From Pirellulaceae bacterium (GTDB lineage Bacteria > Planctomycetota > Planctomycetia > Pirellulales > Pirellulaceae): a DNA stretch of 64,000 nt. The stretch covers positions 930,001-994,000 of the forward strand of contig JAHBXT010000002.1 in the NCBI GenBank assembly GCA_019636385.1, given 5' to 3'. The translations under genes were made by a program, and so were the position numbers. Positions 56,498 to 64,000 of this stretch are shown in pieces. The notes beneath the pieces are model-generated. The model did no database searches, was not told the origin of the DNA, and was given only the letters and a program-made list of their open reading frames with translations. Every line of letters begins with the position of its first letter. The stretch's first letter is position 1.

Positions 56498-56882
56498 GGC
56501 AAACCGGTTTACCTCGTAACTGCTCCAAACTTAGGCGATAGCGACCTTCAGGCATTGTATACGAAACACTACAGAGGAGCATAGCGCAGGACGTTCGTGG
56601 GCGTGAATAACTTGAGAACCGTTAGAAAGAACGAACCTCCCACTTAGATTGCGGACCTCGGTAACATCCACCTTACGCACCAAGGAGACCCAAAACGGGG
56701 GCCATGATGTCGCCCCCGGGCGCTCTCATTCAGTTCCGAAAGGTCGCAACTATTTGCCCCAAGAGTAGTCGGTCAACGGCAGTCGGTTTCCGCTTGTTCG
56801 TCCTCGGTGACTCACCAGTTTGTTAGTGGTGCAGTCCGGCGGCCGCCTGGGCGAAATGACTCACGGCCAGCGCGTAATTAAG
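56498..56882. other. Intergenic stretch upstream of the toxin-antitoxin module
   Basis: About 385 bases with no recognisable gene. A TACAAT string on the minus strand near 56553 could be the -10 of the module, but no good -35 is present. Confidence 0.35.
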
Positions 56883-57535
56883 TCATTGCCCGCCAAGTTC
56901 GGCCTCTCTTGGACGAAGTCGGCAGTTCATCAACCGGCAATCTTTCAGTCTCTCCACCATAATCGGCAATCGGTCGCCAACGTGCAACATCTGCCGCAAT
57001 TCTTGTCGGGTCATGGCTCGGCGTTCGCGGCGGCGGTCAGCTCGTTCGTCAAACTTGCCGACTCCGGCAAACGGGTTTTGCATCAATCGCTTTTCGCTTA
57101 GTTGGTTCGCACGGTTCTTGGTGGTTCGCTTGCCCGTCAACCATTAACCAAACACAACGGCAGCGGCAACACTTCCATTCACCCCCTTGCCCATTCAGCC
57201 CCCTTGCCGAACGTCCCACCGCCTGTTCAGTCGATAACCAGCTTAGTAAGGCGTCAGCGTTCAATTCTCGCAGCGTATCGAAGCGCCAAACGGCAACCAG
57301 TTCCATCAATCGCGTTTCGGCGGTCAGAACCCAAAGCGGATAGGTTCCCTTATTTTGAAGATAGACGACACAGTCGGCGATATGCTTCTTTGTCGGTGTC
57401 TTGTTGCGGTTAGCGGTCCGCAGTCAAAGCGCCGGCCCGAACCTCAGCGGCAGTTCGTTCCAACTCGGTCAGCTTCGTTTGTGCGGCGAATGACACGCCT
57501 TCCTTATGCACCAAGACAGGGATAAGCTGGGCCAT
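56883..57535 (-). pseudogene. Decayed tyrosine integrase, N-terminal and core-binding parts
   Basis: Successive pieces in different frames read like a planctomycete integrase in order: VSFAAQTKLTELERTAAEVR (from ATG 57535, stop after ALTADR), HIADCVVYLQNKG, RFDTLRELNADALLSWLSTE then QAVGRSAR, and NPFAGVGKFDERADRRRERR then AMTRQELRQML. The catalytic domain with Arg, His and Tyr is missing. At least two frame changes are needed. This is a second recombinase relic unrelated in sequence to the intact one at 46032. Confidence 0.65.
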
Positions 57536-57764
57536 GACGTTCGCCGCCGAGCTATGATCTTAATCGGTCCCGAATTCTCGTAACAAATTGCTCTGGGAGC
57601 AGTCGGGTTCCATTTGTCTTCCTGCGTGACTTGGGGCCTCTATGAGAGGAAAGAGATCAAGTGCAGGGCTCTCGACACGCAATGCGGAAATCCCACAGAA
57701 TCATTTCATGCACCAAGATCGCCTGGCCCCTGACATTGCCTAGCCCTCGACGGTGGCGACCGCT

Positions 57765-57941
57765 TACCGGTTTGGTGGTGGTTTTCGACCGGGCTTTAGT
57801 TACGGGGCCACGGACGAATTTGGATAGCATGCGGTCGAAAACAAAGCGTCAGTGCACGACATTTATGCCACCTTGTTCCAATTGATGGGAATTGATAACG
57901 CTCGTTTTCCGGTCAAATTCCAGGGCTCGACGCTCGCCTAA
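57765..57941 (+). pseudogene. DUF1501 protein, C-terminal remnant
   Basis: One frame reads GGGFRPGFSYGATDEFG, then TAG (57825-57827), then HAVENKASVHDIYATLFQLM, GIDNARFPVKFQGSTLA and TAA. It aligns with the end of the intact DUF1501 gene at 17524 (FAGGGFKPGM, TDEFGFG, VHVRDIHATLLHLLGLDHER, FQGLD). The stop replaces a Tyr or Phe codon. Everything upstream is lost or scrambled. Confidence 0.75.
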
Positions 57942-58003
57942 CAGGTGTCGAACCAGCTCGCGTCGCCAGGAAAACTCTTGAGTTAGACCGCTCTTGGTTT
58001 TGG

Positions 58004-58693
58004 CTAGAGAGACTTTATTGAGCCTGATCCAGTGACTTGTTGATTGATCTCTGGTTGCCCAACATACTCGACGTGACCGCTGCCCGTGATTGTGGCGTCG
58101 AACTTGTTCTGCGCGTGAATTTGCACATTACCACTACCTTGAATCGTGGCCTCGCCCGTTTGGGCTACCAGTTCACGCAAGTCAACGTTGCCCGATCCAG
58201 TAATCGTGGCGACGACGTGTTCGGCCGATCCCGATGCTTGAATCCGGCCAGATCCGGTGACATGCCCCGCGAATTGTTGGGTCTGAAGCGGACCAACCTG
58301 ACAGTTTCCGGAACCGGACAGGGTGACGCTTTCCAGCAGTGGTGTAATGATTCTGGCCTTGATACCAAGTGACGTGCTATAGGACTCCTTCGAACCAATA
58401 GTCAGCACATCGGACGAAACGTCAGTGCCAATGAGTGGTAACAGATTCGTATCGCCTTCGATCGTCACGCTAAGTTGGTCGCCTTGTAGGATCTCTGCCG
58501 ATAAAGATCCGGCAATCACAAGGTGTTTAAACGTAGCTACCTCGCGCGTCACCGATCCGAGCTGCCCGTTCCCTTGAATTCCAGGTGACCAATGCTGGCA
58601 CCCCGTAAAACTGAGTGACAGTAAAAGGATGCTGAAGAATCTTCGCCGCGTACCGTGCAAAGGGCTAGGGAAAACGGATTTAGGCGTCAACAT
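58004..58693 (-). CDS. GIN-domain (DUF2807) lipoprotein
   Basis: 229 residues. A basic leader and hydrophobic stretch end in LSLSFTGC, a lipobox-like site (Cys32) for lipid attachment. The rest is a repetitive beta solenoid with units such as VTLSGSGNCQV, HVTGSGRIQASGSA, TITGSGNVDL and ATIQGSGNVQI, typical of the head GIN domain (PF10988). The function is unknown; it is probably an outer surface or periplasmic protein. It is one of few intact genes in the decayed zone. Confidence 0.85.
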   Translation of the reverse strand: MLTPKSVFPSPLHGTRRRFFSILLLSLSFTGCQHWSPGIQGNGQLGSVTREVATFKHLVIAGSLSAEILQGDQLSVTIEGDTNLLPLIGTDVSSDVLTIGSKESYSTSLGIKARIITPLLESVTLSGSGNCQVGPLQTQQFAGHVTGSGRIQASGSAEHVVATITGSGNVDLRELVAQTGEATIQGSGNVQIHAQNKFDATITGSGHVEYVGQPEINQQVTGSGSIKSL

Positions 58694-59401
58694 GGGTACA
58701 TTCCTGATTAGAGCAAATAGTGGCCTAGTTCCTGCTGAGGATTGTATGCTAGGTCAAGCCGACCCGCAGACGGCACATGATTTTGGCAAAAACAATATGA
58801 TAGAACATGCCGAGAAGCTGCGGACTGGCTCGGCGCACATTTCGACAACGATCCTACTTCGTCCGGTAGAGGCCGATCTTGGTAAGCGGCTCAATTAAGT
58901 GCGGGAACTTCGCGGGGACGCAGCTAAAACGCAGTGGATGCCACCCTAAACAGCTAGCTTCGCCTATTCCATCAACCGCTAGCTGGAAGGCCGCTTCGGA
59001 TAGGGGCTTCAATATCGGATGGGGGCATCAATAATCTGTGCTATCCATTATCAATGACCCTGGAAGCACAGGCGATATCAGGAGACCAGTGAGAATCCTC
59101 CGTCATCCGGCTGTGTCCCTCGAGATATGTCCCCCTCCACCTGAAATGGAAAAAAACCAGGTTGAATTAAGGTCGGCCAATCCACAGATACGGAGCAAAT
59201 ACGCGAACAAGATCTGCAATTTGATAAGCAGCCTGGATCAATGTGGCGTCCAGGAAATTGCGATTCCAAATACAAAAATCGAATTGCAAATAGATGGTCA
59301 TTTTGGCCATTGCTCTCAACTAGAATAGGTACGCCGGCTTTCGCAACTTTTCCAATCGTCAATCTGCATCAATTTGACCAGCCCACAGACTCGAGAATCT
59401 C
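58694..59401. other. 700-base stretch without a firmly recognised gene
   Basis: A frame at 59146-59328 (starting MEKNQVELRSANPQIRSKYA) is possible but short and unassigned. The second copy of the 20-bp repeat overlaps its first codons. Confidence 0.35.
59153..59172 (+). repeat. 20-bp direct repeat, right copy
   Basis: Identical to 55709-55728 and in the same orientation, 3.4 kb away. Confidence 0.65.
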
Positions 59402-60477
59402 ATGCTAGGATTTCGCTACCTCAAGACGCCACCTACGACCTACGTGATTCATTTCAGCGGCGGCAAAATCCGACGTGAAGGTGCAGGGCAGTCTTTCTTC
59501 TATTTCGCACCCTTTGCAACCATCGTGACCGTACCACTAGCGAGTGTGGATGTCCCGTTTGCCTTTACGGAAGTCAGCGCAGACTTTCAAGATGTCATGA
59601 TTCAGGGAGAGCTCACCTACCGGATTGTGCAACCGAAGCGAGTAGCCGAAGTGCTGGACTATAGCGTCGATGCCAGAGGCAATTACCGAAGCGAAGACCC
59701 TACCAAGCTAAACGATCTGAGCTGCCCCATTTATTTGTACCACGTGATATGAAAGATTGGGTTAGGAAATAGGTAAGGGAATGGAATGTTCGCTGTGCTG
59801 ATGGAGAGGAGTGAGCGCAGCGGTGCGTTGGGCATGGTTGAGTAATTGAAGGTGAAAGTCCTTTGCGGGACCTATCGGAGGTAACCGCGAGCGAAGGCAA
59901 CTGCATGAATGGACAACTAAATCTAGCTGTTTCATACGCCGCGAGCGCCATGTGGGATGAAGCTGTTGAAGAACTGCAGCACCGAACGCAAGTGAACTCA
60001 TTGTAGCTTGTTGGCCCGGGTTAGTGTGCAAGCCGCTATACACGACGCCCAATATCCGATCGGGGCCAGGAAGTATTCGAGGCGGCAAGTGGCAATACAT
60101 TACTCAACCTTACCCCAAGAGACTCTATCGTCCACAATCAGACTCCCACGAGCATGTGGTAGGGCACGCGCAGGAAACACAACTGCCCAAAGTCGATGGA
60201 GAAGTCGGATCACTTCGTAGTAGCGTTGAAGCCGGCAATGCCGGTGGAGCGAAGGGAGTGACAAGTTGAAAAAGTTCTGAATCACGTCAATCAGTTCGTA
60301 AGCTGCTGACAGTCCTGACACTATGCAGAGTTCAGGGGCGAGTTCTCGTGGCGGTCCACAGAGACGTAGTATCTGCCAGGCCAAGAGTAATATACTTGTG
60401 GCATCAAGCGGAAGTCAATTTTGACGAACGAAACATACTCGAGCAACTGACCCCTGGGTCAGTTGTTGGAACGAGTA

Positions 60478-61764
60478 GCATGGCTGCCGAACTTGGCACG
60501 CGCTGCCCGCTGGTTGCATCGAATAAAGGTGCTCCCGGCGTCGATGGAGAGAGCAGCCGAATCGGCTGTCGAGCATGCTCCACAGTTGCCGGGGCCGATC
60601 TTCATCAAGCCTTGATCGAGGGTGCGTATATCCCTGAGACATCCGCCGATTTGGATACCCAAGCCCGGGGGTGGCGAAAGAGGTTTAGCATCTCAATGTC
60701 AGATCGAATTGTTCAGCAGGCGGTCCTCCAGGTTCTGGAGCCGATCTTTGAACCAAGCTTCCATAACAGCAGCAGTCAAGGGTTTTCGCCGTCGTCGCGG
60801 TGCACAGACTGCGATCGCCGGAAGCTAGGTTACTTTCTGCAGAGTTACGGCACCCTCGGTCGATATTGATCTTTCCAGTTCTTCGACCGAGTTCATCACC
60901 AACGCTTGCTTAGCCGCTTGGCCCAGCGAGTCGGCGATGGACGTATCCTGAAGCTGATTCACTTGATGCTGAAAGCGAAAGTCGTCTTACCAGATGGCAG
61001 TAGTTCTCCGACGCAAGAAGGGGCCCCGGCAAGGTTATCCGCTTCACCACCTCCTCGAACGTCGTCCTTGACGAACCTCGACTGGGAGTTAAGTCGTCGG
61101 GCTCTCTGCTTCGCGCTATGCTGATGATTTCAGTAGTTTTCGTCCTTTGCAGTCACAGGGTTTTCGAGAACGCGATGGCATCCGTGCAACGATTCATCGA
61201 AGACCGTCTTCGCCTCCAGGTGAATACGGAAAAGAGTTCGGTGAGTCAGCCATTTGACCTTTCCTTCCTTGGCTTTAGCCTGCGGAAAGCATCCGATGGC
61301 TCAATCTCAGTCAGTATCTCCGCTAAGACAAAGCAACTTGTCCGCCCGCATTCGCGAGCTAACACCTGCACATGGGGTAACTCATTCGCTCGCCGCGTCG
61401 AACGTGCCAACTGCCATTTAACGGGTTGGGTTGGATACTTTCGGTTATGCATCAGCCCAAGTTCCTTCAGCAACTTGATGCTCATATCCGGCGACGGCTA
61501 CGAGCCATCTTAGTCCGCCAGAAGAAACGCCTACGTCACCTGTACCGTCACTTGCAAACCCGCGGCGTATCCCAAAGCCAAGCTTGGAAAACCGCCTATC
61601 AGATTCGTAGCAGTTTGGAAGCGAAGCAGCAGCTTTGGTGTCCACAAAGCCTGCTTCCGAACGCATGGTTCGAGCAACGCTTGTATCGCTCGTCCGATGG
61701 CAAGAACCCAGCCAGCCGCGTAGGTCCAAGGACAGTTTATGCTGTTCTAACATGTTCAGCTTGA
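60478..61764 (+). pseudogene. Group II intron reverse transcriptase/maturase, frameshifted
   Basis: Pieces in changing frames give SNKGAPGVDGESS, then VWIPKPGGGERGL-type IWIPKPGGGERGLA, DRIVQQAVLQVLEPIFEPSF, GRILKLIHLMLKAK, YADDF (catalytic, 61117-61131), LDWELSRR, FIEDRLRLQVNTEKSSV, LSFLGFSLRK, HLTGWVGYFRLC and LRAILVRQKKRLRHLYRHLQ. This is the RT plus maturase (X) order of intron-encoded proteins. At least four frame changes make it non-functional. The endonuclease domain is not seen. Confidence 0.8.
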
Positions 61765-61765
61765 G

Positions 61766-61795
61766 GAGCCGGATGTGGGCCCACAAGTCCGGTTC
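61766..61795 (+). ncRNA. Group II intron domain V
   Basis: GAGCCGGATGTGGGCCCACA then AGTCCGGTTC folds into a lower stem (GAGCCGGA with TCCGGTTC), a 2-base bulge and a tetraloop-closed upper stem. The AGC catalytic triad is present near the 5' end. A domain VI-like hairpin follows directly. Confidence 0.8.
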
Positions 61796-61844
61796 TGTGA
61801 GAGGTGTGGGAGCAATCCCCGTGCCTACTGACAACGGAACGGAA

Positions 61845-62760
61845 TCAGCACAGCGAGCGGCTGAACTCGTTGGGGGTCAGTAGCCCAGTTGAACTGTGGG
61901 GCCTGGAATTCTGCTTGTAGTCGTCTTGCCACTGTCGGGATTTGAGTCTTGCGTCTCGCCACTGAAACCAGCCTTCGCTCGGTTGCAGATACTGTCTCGG
62001 AGTTTGCCGTTAAAACTCTCGCACACCCTGTTTTGCCACGGCGATCCTGGCTCGATACAGCGCTCCTGGAATCGATAAATGTTTAGCCACTGCTGGATCG
62101 CTTTGGCCATGAATTCAGGCCCATTGTCGCTTCTCAACATCTTGGGGACTCCATACATCGAGAATAGCTCGGCCAGCGTATCAACCGCGCCTTCGCTGGT
62201 GATGTTTGTGACACCTTGACGCCAGACACATCCGCGTGTATCTTCCGTCGATCACATTGAGCCATCGGAGTCTTGTGCCCTGGAGCGTCGTGTCGATTCC
62301 AGCAAAAATCCTACGTCCGCTGCCATCATTCGGTTGGCTGGTTTGGCTTCCGATGACAGGCGTTCACCGCTTGGCCTTGACTTCGCTTTTTCCTGCGTTT
62401 CCTTGGTACTTTCAGCCCGCCGATCTCCAGCCAGTCGCGCGATACGCTTCATGTTGAGTGCTCTCTCCTTCGACGCAGTGTTGTCCAATCCGGCGATAGC
62501 CCCAACGCGGTCTACGCCTAACTTGCTCCATTATGCGTTTCGTTAGCCGCTCGTCTTGGTCCTCGGCCGCCCTCATAACGCTGCGGGATCTTGGCTGTGC
62601 CAACACCCGACAGGCTCGACGCTGCGATACTTGATACTTGCTTGCAGCATCTCCATACTGCTTGTTTGACGCTTGAGGGGTACTCAGTTTCCCGGGCGAC
62701 CTCCCTTGAGCATCTGAATCCAACGCCTGGTCCGCCACCAGTCGCTCTTGCTATAGCCGA
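61845..62760 (-). pseudogene. IS3-family orfB (DDE transposase), frameshifted
   Basis: In order on the minus strand and in shifting frames: QASNKQYGDAASKYQVSQRR, RPRWGYRRIGQHCVEGESTQ, LRSDNGPEFMAKAIQQWL (second catalytic Asp), PGSPWQNRVCESFNGKLRD (catalytic Glu) and PHSSTGLLTPNEFS near the end. These are the HTH_21 and rve parts of IS3 transposases. Several frameshifts and stops make it inactive. The tail beyond about 61845 is cut by the group II intron and resumes near 59822. Confidence 0.8.
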
Positions 62761-62766
62761 GTGTTT

Positions 62767-62970
62767 TCATCTTCCAGTTGCTTTAAACGCTTGGCCTTTC
62801 TGCTCTTCATGCCGCCGTACTGCGCCGCGCCAGCGGCTCGGCGACGGTTCACTCACTTCCAACGCTTGCAGCACCTCGCCCACACTCTTGCCAGCCGCAA
62901 GCATCGCGTCGGCGTCTCGTAGTTTCTTGATGATCTGTTCGCTTGTGTGTTTGCGTCTTCGCCTTGTCAT
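62767..62970 (-). CDS. IS3-family orfA
   Basis: 67 residues: MTRRRRKHTSEQIIKKLRDA followed by DAMLAAGKSVGEVLQALEVS, the helix-turn-helix of IS3-type OrfA proteins that binds the element ends. The C-terminal part diverges after SRWRGAVRR, probably from a frameshift, because GGMKS-type and leucine-zipper residues appear in another frame. It probably belongs to the inactive copy. Confidence 0.7.
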   Translation of the reverse strand: MTRRRRKHTSEQIIKKLRDADAMLAAGKSVGEVLQALEVSEPSPSRWRGAVRRHEEQKGQAFKATGR

Positions 62971-63177
62971 TGAAAGTCCTCCTGCCCGTTTCGGGCTCTT
63001 CGACTTTCATATCACCTGGATCAGGTTTTGGGGAGCAGGTCAGATCGACTAGTACATGCCTCGCAGGTTCTAGCCCATGACTTCGAGCAACAATACCAGC
63101 TCACCCTAGCCAGTTAACTTCACTGTTCCATAGTCCACCAGTCCTGGGCTGCGCAGATCCTGGATGTTGCAGAGGTG

Positions 63178-64000
63178 TCAATCGACATCTTCGAAAAGAT
63201 TCGGCAATTCTCGAATTGATCTGGTCAATTCGTCGATTTCAGCTATCGTCCTATCGATTGCTTCAGTTGTTTCTCGTTCCATTTGTGCTTGCGCAGGTGC
63301 TGGAGCCGATCGCGGCAACGTTTTTCGGTTCATGTCATGAACCAGATTTTGCAATGTAAGCAGTGATTCGTGCAGCTGCTTTGCGACCCGGTCTTGTTCA
63401 GCAATACGATCTTGCTCACTATTGCGTTGTCGCTCGAATTCGATCCATGCTTCTAGCCCGCTTTCTACGAGGCCGCCGTAGTCGCTGGACGCACCCTTGT
63501 TGTCGAGATAATGTAGTAGGCGAGCTGTTTCTTCATGAATTGTCGCCGACTGGCTTTCCGAATAAAGTTCACCGAAAAGTTTTCGTAGCCGTGCCAACGT
63601 CGACTTGGGAAACTCAGCGTTTAGATTGCTAAACGCGTTTGATTGGTCATGAACCGCAGGTGGAAAAGTTGGCGAAGCGAGATTTTCTTCATATTGCCTT
63701 AGCGCACTCTCTCTGTCAGTAAGCAGGGCATCTTTCTCTTCCAGCTTCGTCTGCAAAAAAGCAAATGACACTGCGAATCCCAAAAGCAAAGCAATTCCGC
63801 CGGATAATACCGCCGTCTTCAAATCAAAGGTGCGTTGCGAAGGTCCATCGCTATCATCTCTTGCGGAGGACAAGCCTGGGCTGGAACCGGCTCGAAACAC
63901 AACCAATGGATTGTTGCGGTCGCTTAGCTCGGGCGCGAAAAACTCGATGCTAGGACGGTCTTTGACTGGCCAACTCGATAGGAATGCTGCAAGGACTTTG
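63178..64000 (-). CDS. Membrane-anchored coiled-coil protein, N-terminus beyond window
   Basis: At least 274 residues; the frame stays open to the right edge (in-frame KVLAAFLSSWPVKDRPS at the edge), so the start lies outside. A TTG at 63906 is only an internal candidate. There is one membrane helix (VLSGGIALLLGFAVSFAFLQ), then a long coiled coil (about 100 residues) with Gln/Arg/Glu-rich repeats (RIAEQDRVAKQLHESL) and a second helical pair at the end. No enzymatic motif. Function unknown. Confidence 0.65.
   Translation of the reverse strand, partial: KVLAAFLSSWPVKDRPSIEFFAPELSDRNNPLVVFRAGSSPGLSSARDDSDGPSQRTFDLKTAVLSGGIALLLGFAVSFAFLQTKLEEKDALLTDRESALRQYEENLASPTFPPAVHDQSNAFSNLNAEFPKSTLARLRKLFGELYSESQSATIHEETARLLHYLDNKGASSDYGGLVESGLEAWIEFERQRNSEQDRIAEQDRVAKQLHESLLTLQNLVHDMNRKTLPRSAPAPAQAQMERETTEAIDRTIAEIDELTRSIRELPNLFEDVD

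Larger units (their letters stand above)
59823..61832 (+). mobile_element. Group II intron with degenerate maturase, nested in the IS3 element
   Basis: The 5' end GTGCGTTGGGCATGG and the segment GGTGAAAGTCCTTTGCGGGA are typical of bacterial group II introns. A reverse-transcriptase reading region follows in the middle, then domain V (61766-61795) and a domain VI-like hairpin, ending at about GCCTACTGAC. It lies antisense to the host IS. The exact 3' base is inferred from the usual AY end. Confidence 0.8.
59718..63042 (-). mobile_element. IS3-family insertion sequence, decayed, with a group II intron inside
   Basis: The left end TGAGCTGCCCC...GTGATATGAAAG (59718-59755) matches the reverse complement of the right end (TGACCTGCTCCCC...GTGATATGAAAG) over about 38 bases, so these are terminal inverted repeats. 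GATC is duplicated directly outside (59714-59717 and 63043-63046). On the minus strand come orfA (62970) and then a frameshifted orfB with IS3-type DDE segments. About 2.0 kb of group II intron sits near the orfB 3' end, so the IS itself is about 1.3 kb. Confidence 0.85.
59402..63117 (+). pseudogene. SPFH/Band 7-domain gene, interrupted by an IS3-family element
   Basis: The 5' part (59402-59717) encodes an SPFH N-terminus: MLGFRYLKTPPTTYVIHFSG, FAPFATIVTVPLASVDVPF, FQDVMIQGELTYRIVQPKR and SEDPTKLND. The frame stops being SPFH-like exactly where the IS starts. After removing 59718-63042 and one GATC copy, the frame continues in phase as RLVHASQVLAHDFEQQYQLT then LAS and TAA (63115-63117). That is the expected SPFH continuation, but the distal half is missing, so the gene was already or later truncated. 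SPFH proteins form membrane-associated assemblies. Confidence 0.8.

Noticed and set aside
59744..59755. GTGATATGAAAG as the 5' end of the group II intron
   Set aside because: The same string occurs inverted at the other end of the IS3 element, so it belongs to the terminal inverted repeat; GTGCG at 59823 is the better intron start.

Overview
The window looks like chromosomal DNA of a planctomycete, most likely in or near the Pirellulales. The evidence is lineage-typical genes: PEP-CTERM proteins, a DUF1501 (Tat-exported) gene paired with a PSCyt1/DUF1549/DUF1553 protein, a Tat-signal Gfo/Idh/MocA oxidoreductase, a DoxX protein with a coiled-coil insert, and many starts without a Shine-Dalgarno. 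This is a judgement from gene content, not from a database search.

Positions 1-45800 are mostly ordinary, densely coded chromosome. Exported PEP-CTERM proteins come first, two of them ending in near-identical hairpin terminators. Next is a REP-associated transposase gene embedded in REPIN-like inverted repeats, with a further copy near 7.7 kb. A GT39-TPR membrane protein, an isochorismatase-like hydrolase and a topoisomerase IV pair (A then B) follow. After these come two small secreted proteins, an FHA protein, a YhcC-type radical SAM protein, a P1B ATPase, the DUF1501/PSD1 pair, an esterase-phospholipase C fusion, a metallo-beta-lactamase-fold hydrolase, transglutaminase-like and class 3 lipase proteins, citrate synthase, tRNA-Arg(TCT), DoxX, an oxidoreductase, a giant FHA/coiled-coil membrane protein, tandem purine nucleoside phosphorylases that differ at the base-specificity residue, glgC followed by a diguanylate cyclase, a YeiH transporter operon, a YpfJ-type metallopeptidase and two convergent SDRs.

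From tRNA-Arg(ACG) at 45.8 kb to about 63.1 kb the sequence changes to sparse, mosaic, accessory DNA. Directly behind the tRNA lie a tyrosine integrase, a small unknown protein, an AlpA-like protein and a large zinc-finger primase-like protein. That is the int-alpA-primase layout of phage satellites (PICI-like elements). A coupled trio follows: a coiled-coil DUF3102-like protein, a 70-residue protein and a macro-domain protein.

The rest of this zone is a graveyard: an IS4 transposase remnant, an SPFH C-terminal fragment, a ParE-type toxin-antitoxin pair, a decayed second integrase, a decayed DUF1501 tail and one intact GIN-domain lipoprotein. Last comes an SPFH-domain gene split by an IS3-family element with a GATC target duplication. 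That IS is itself interrupted by a degenerate group II intron. Removing the IS restores the SPFH reading frame across the junction. The final gene, a membrane-anchored coiled-coil protein, runs off the right edge.
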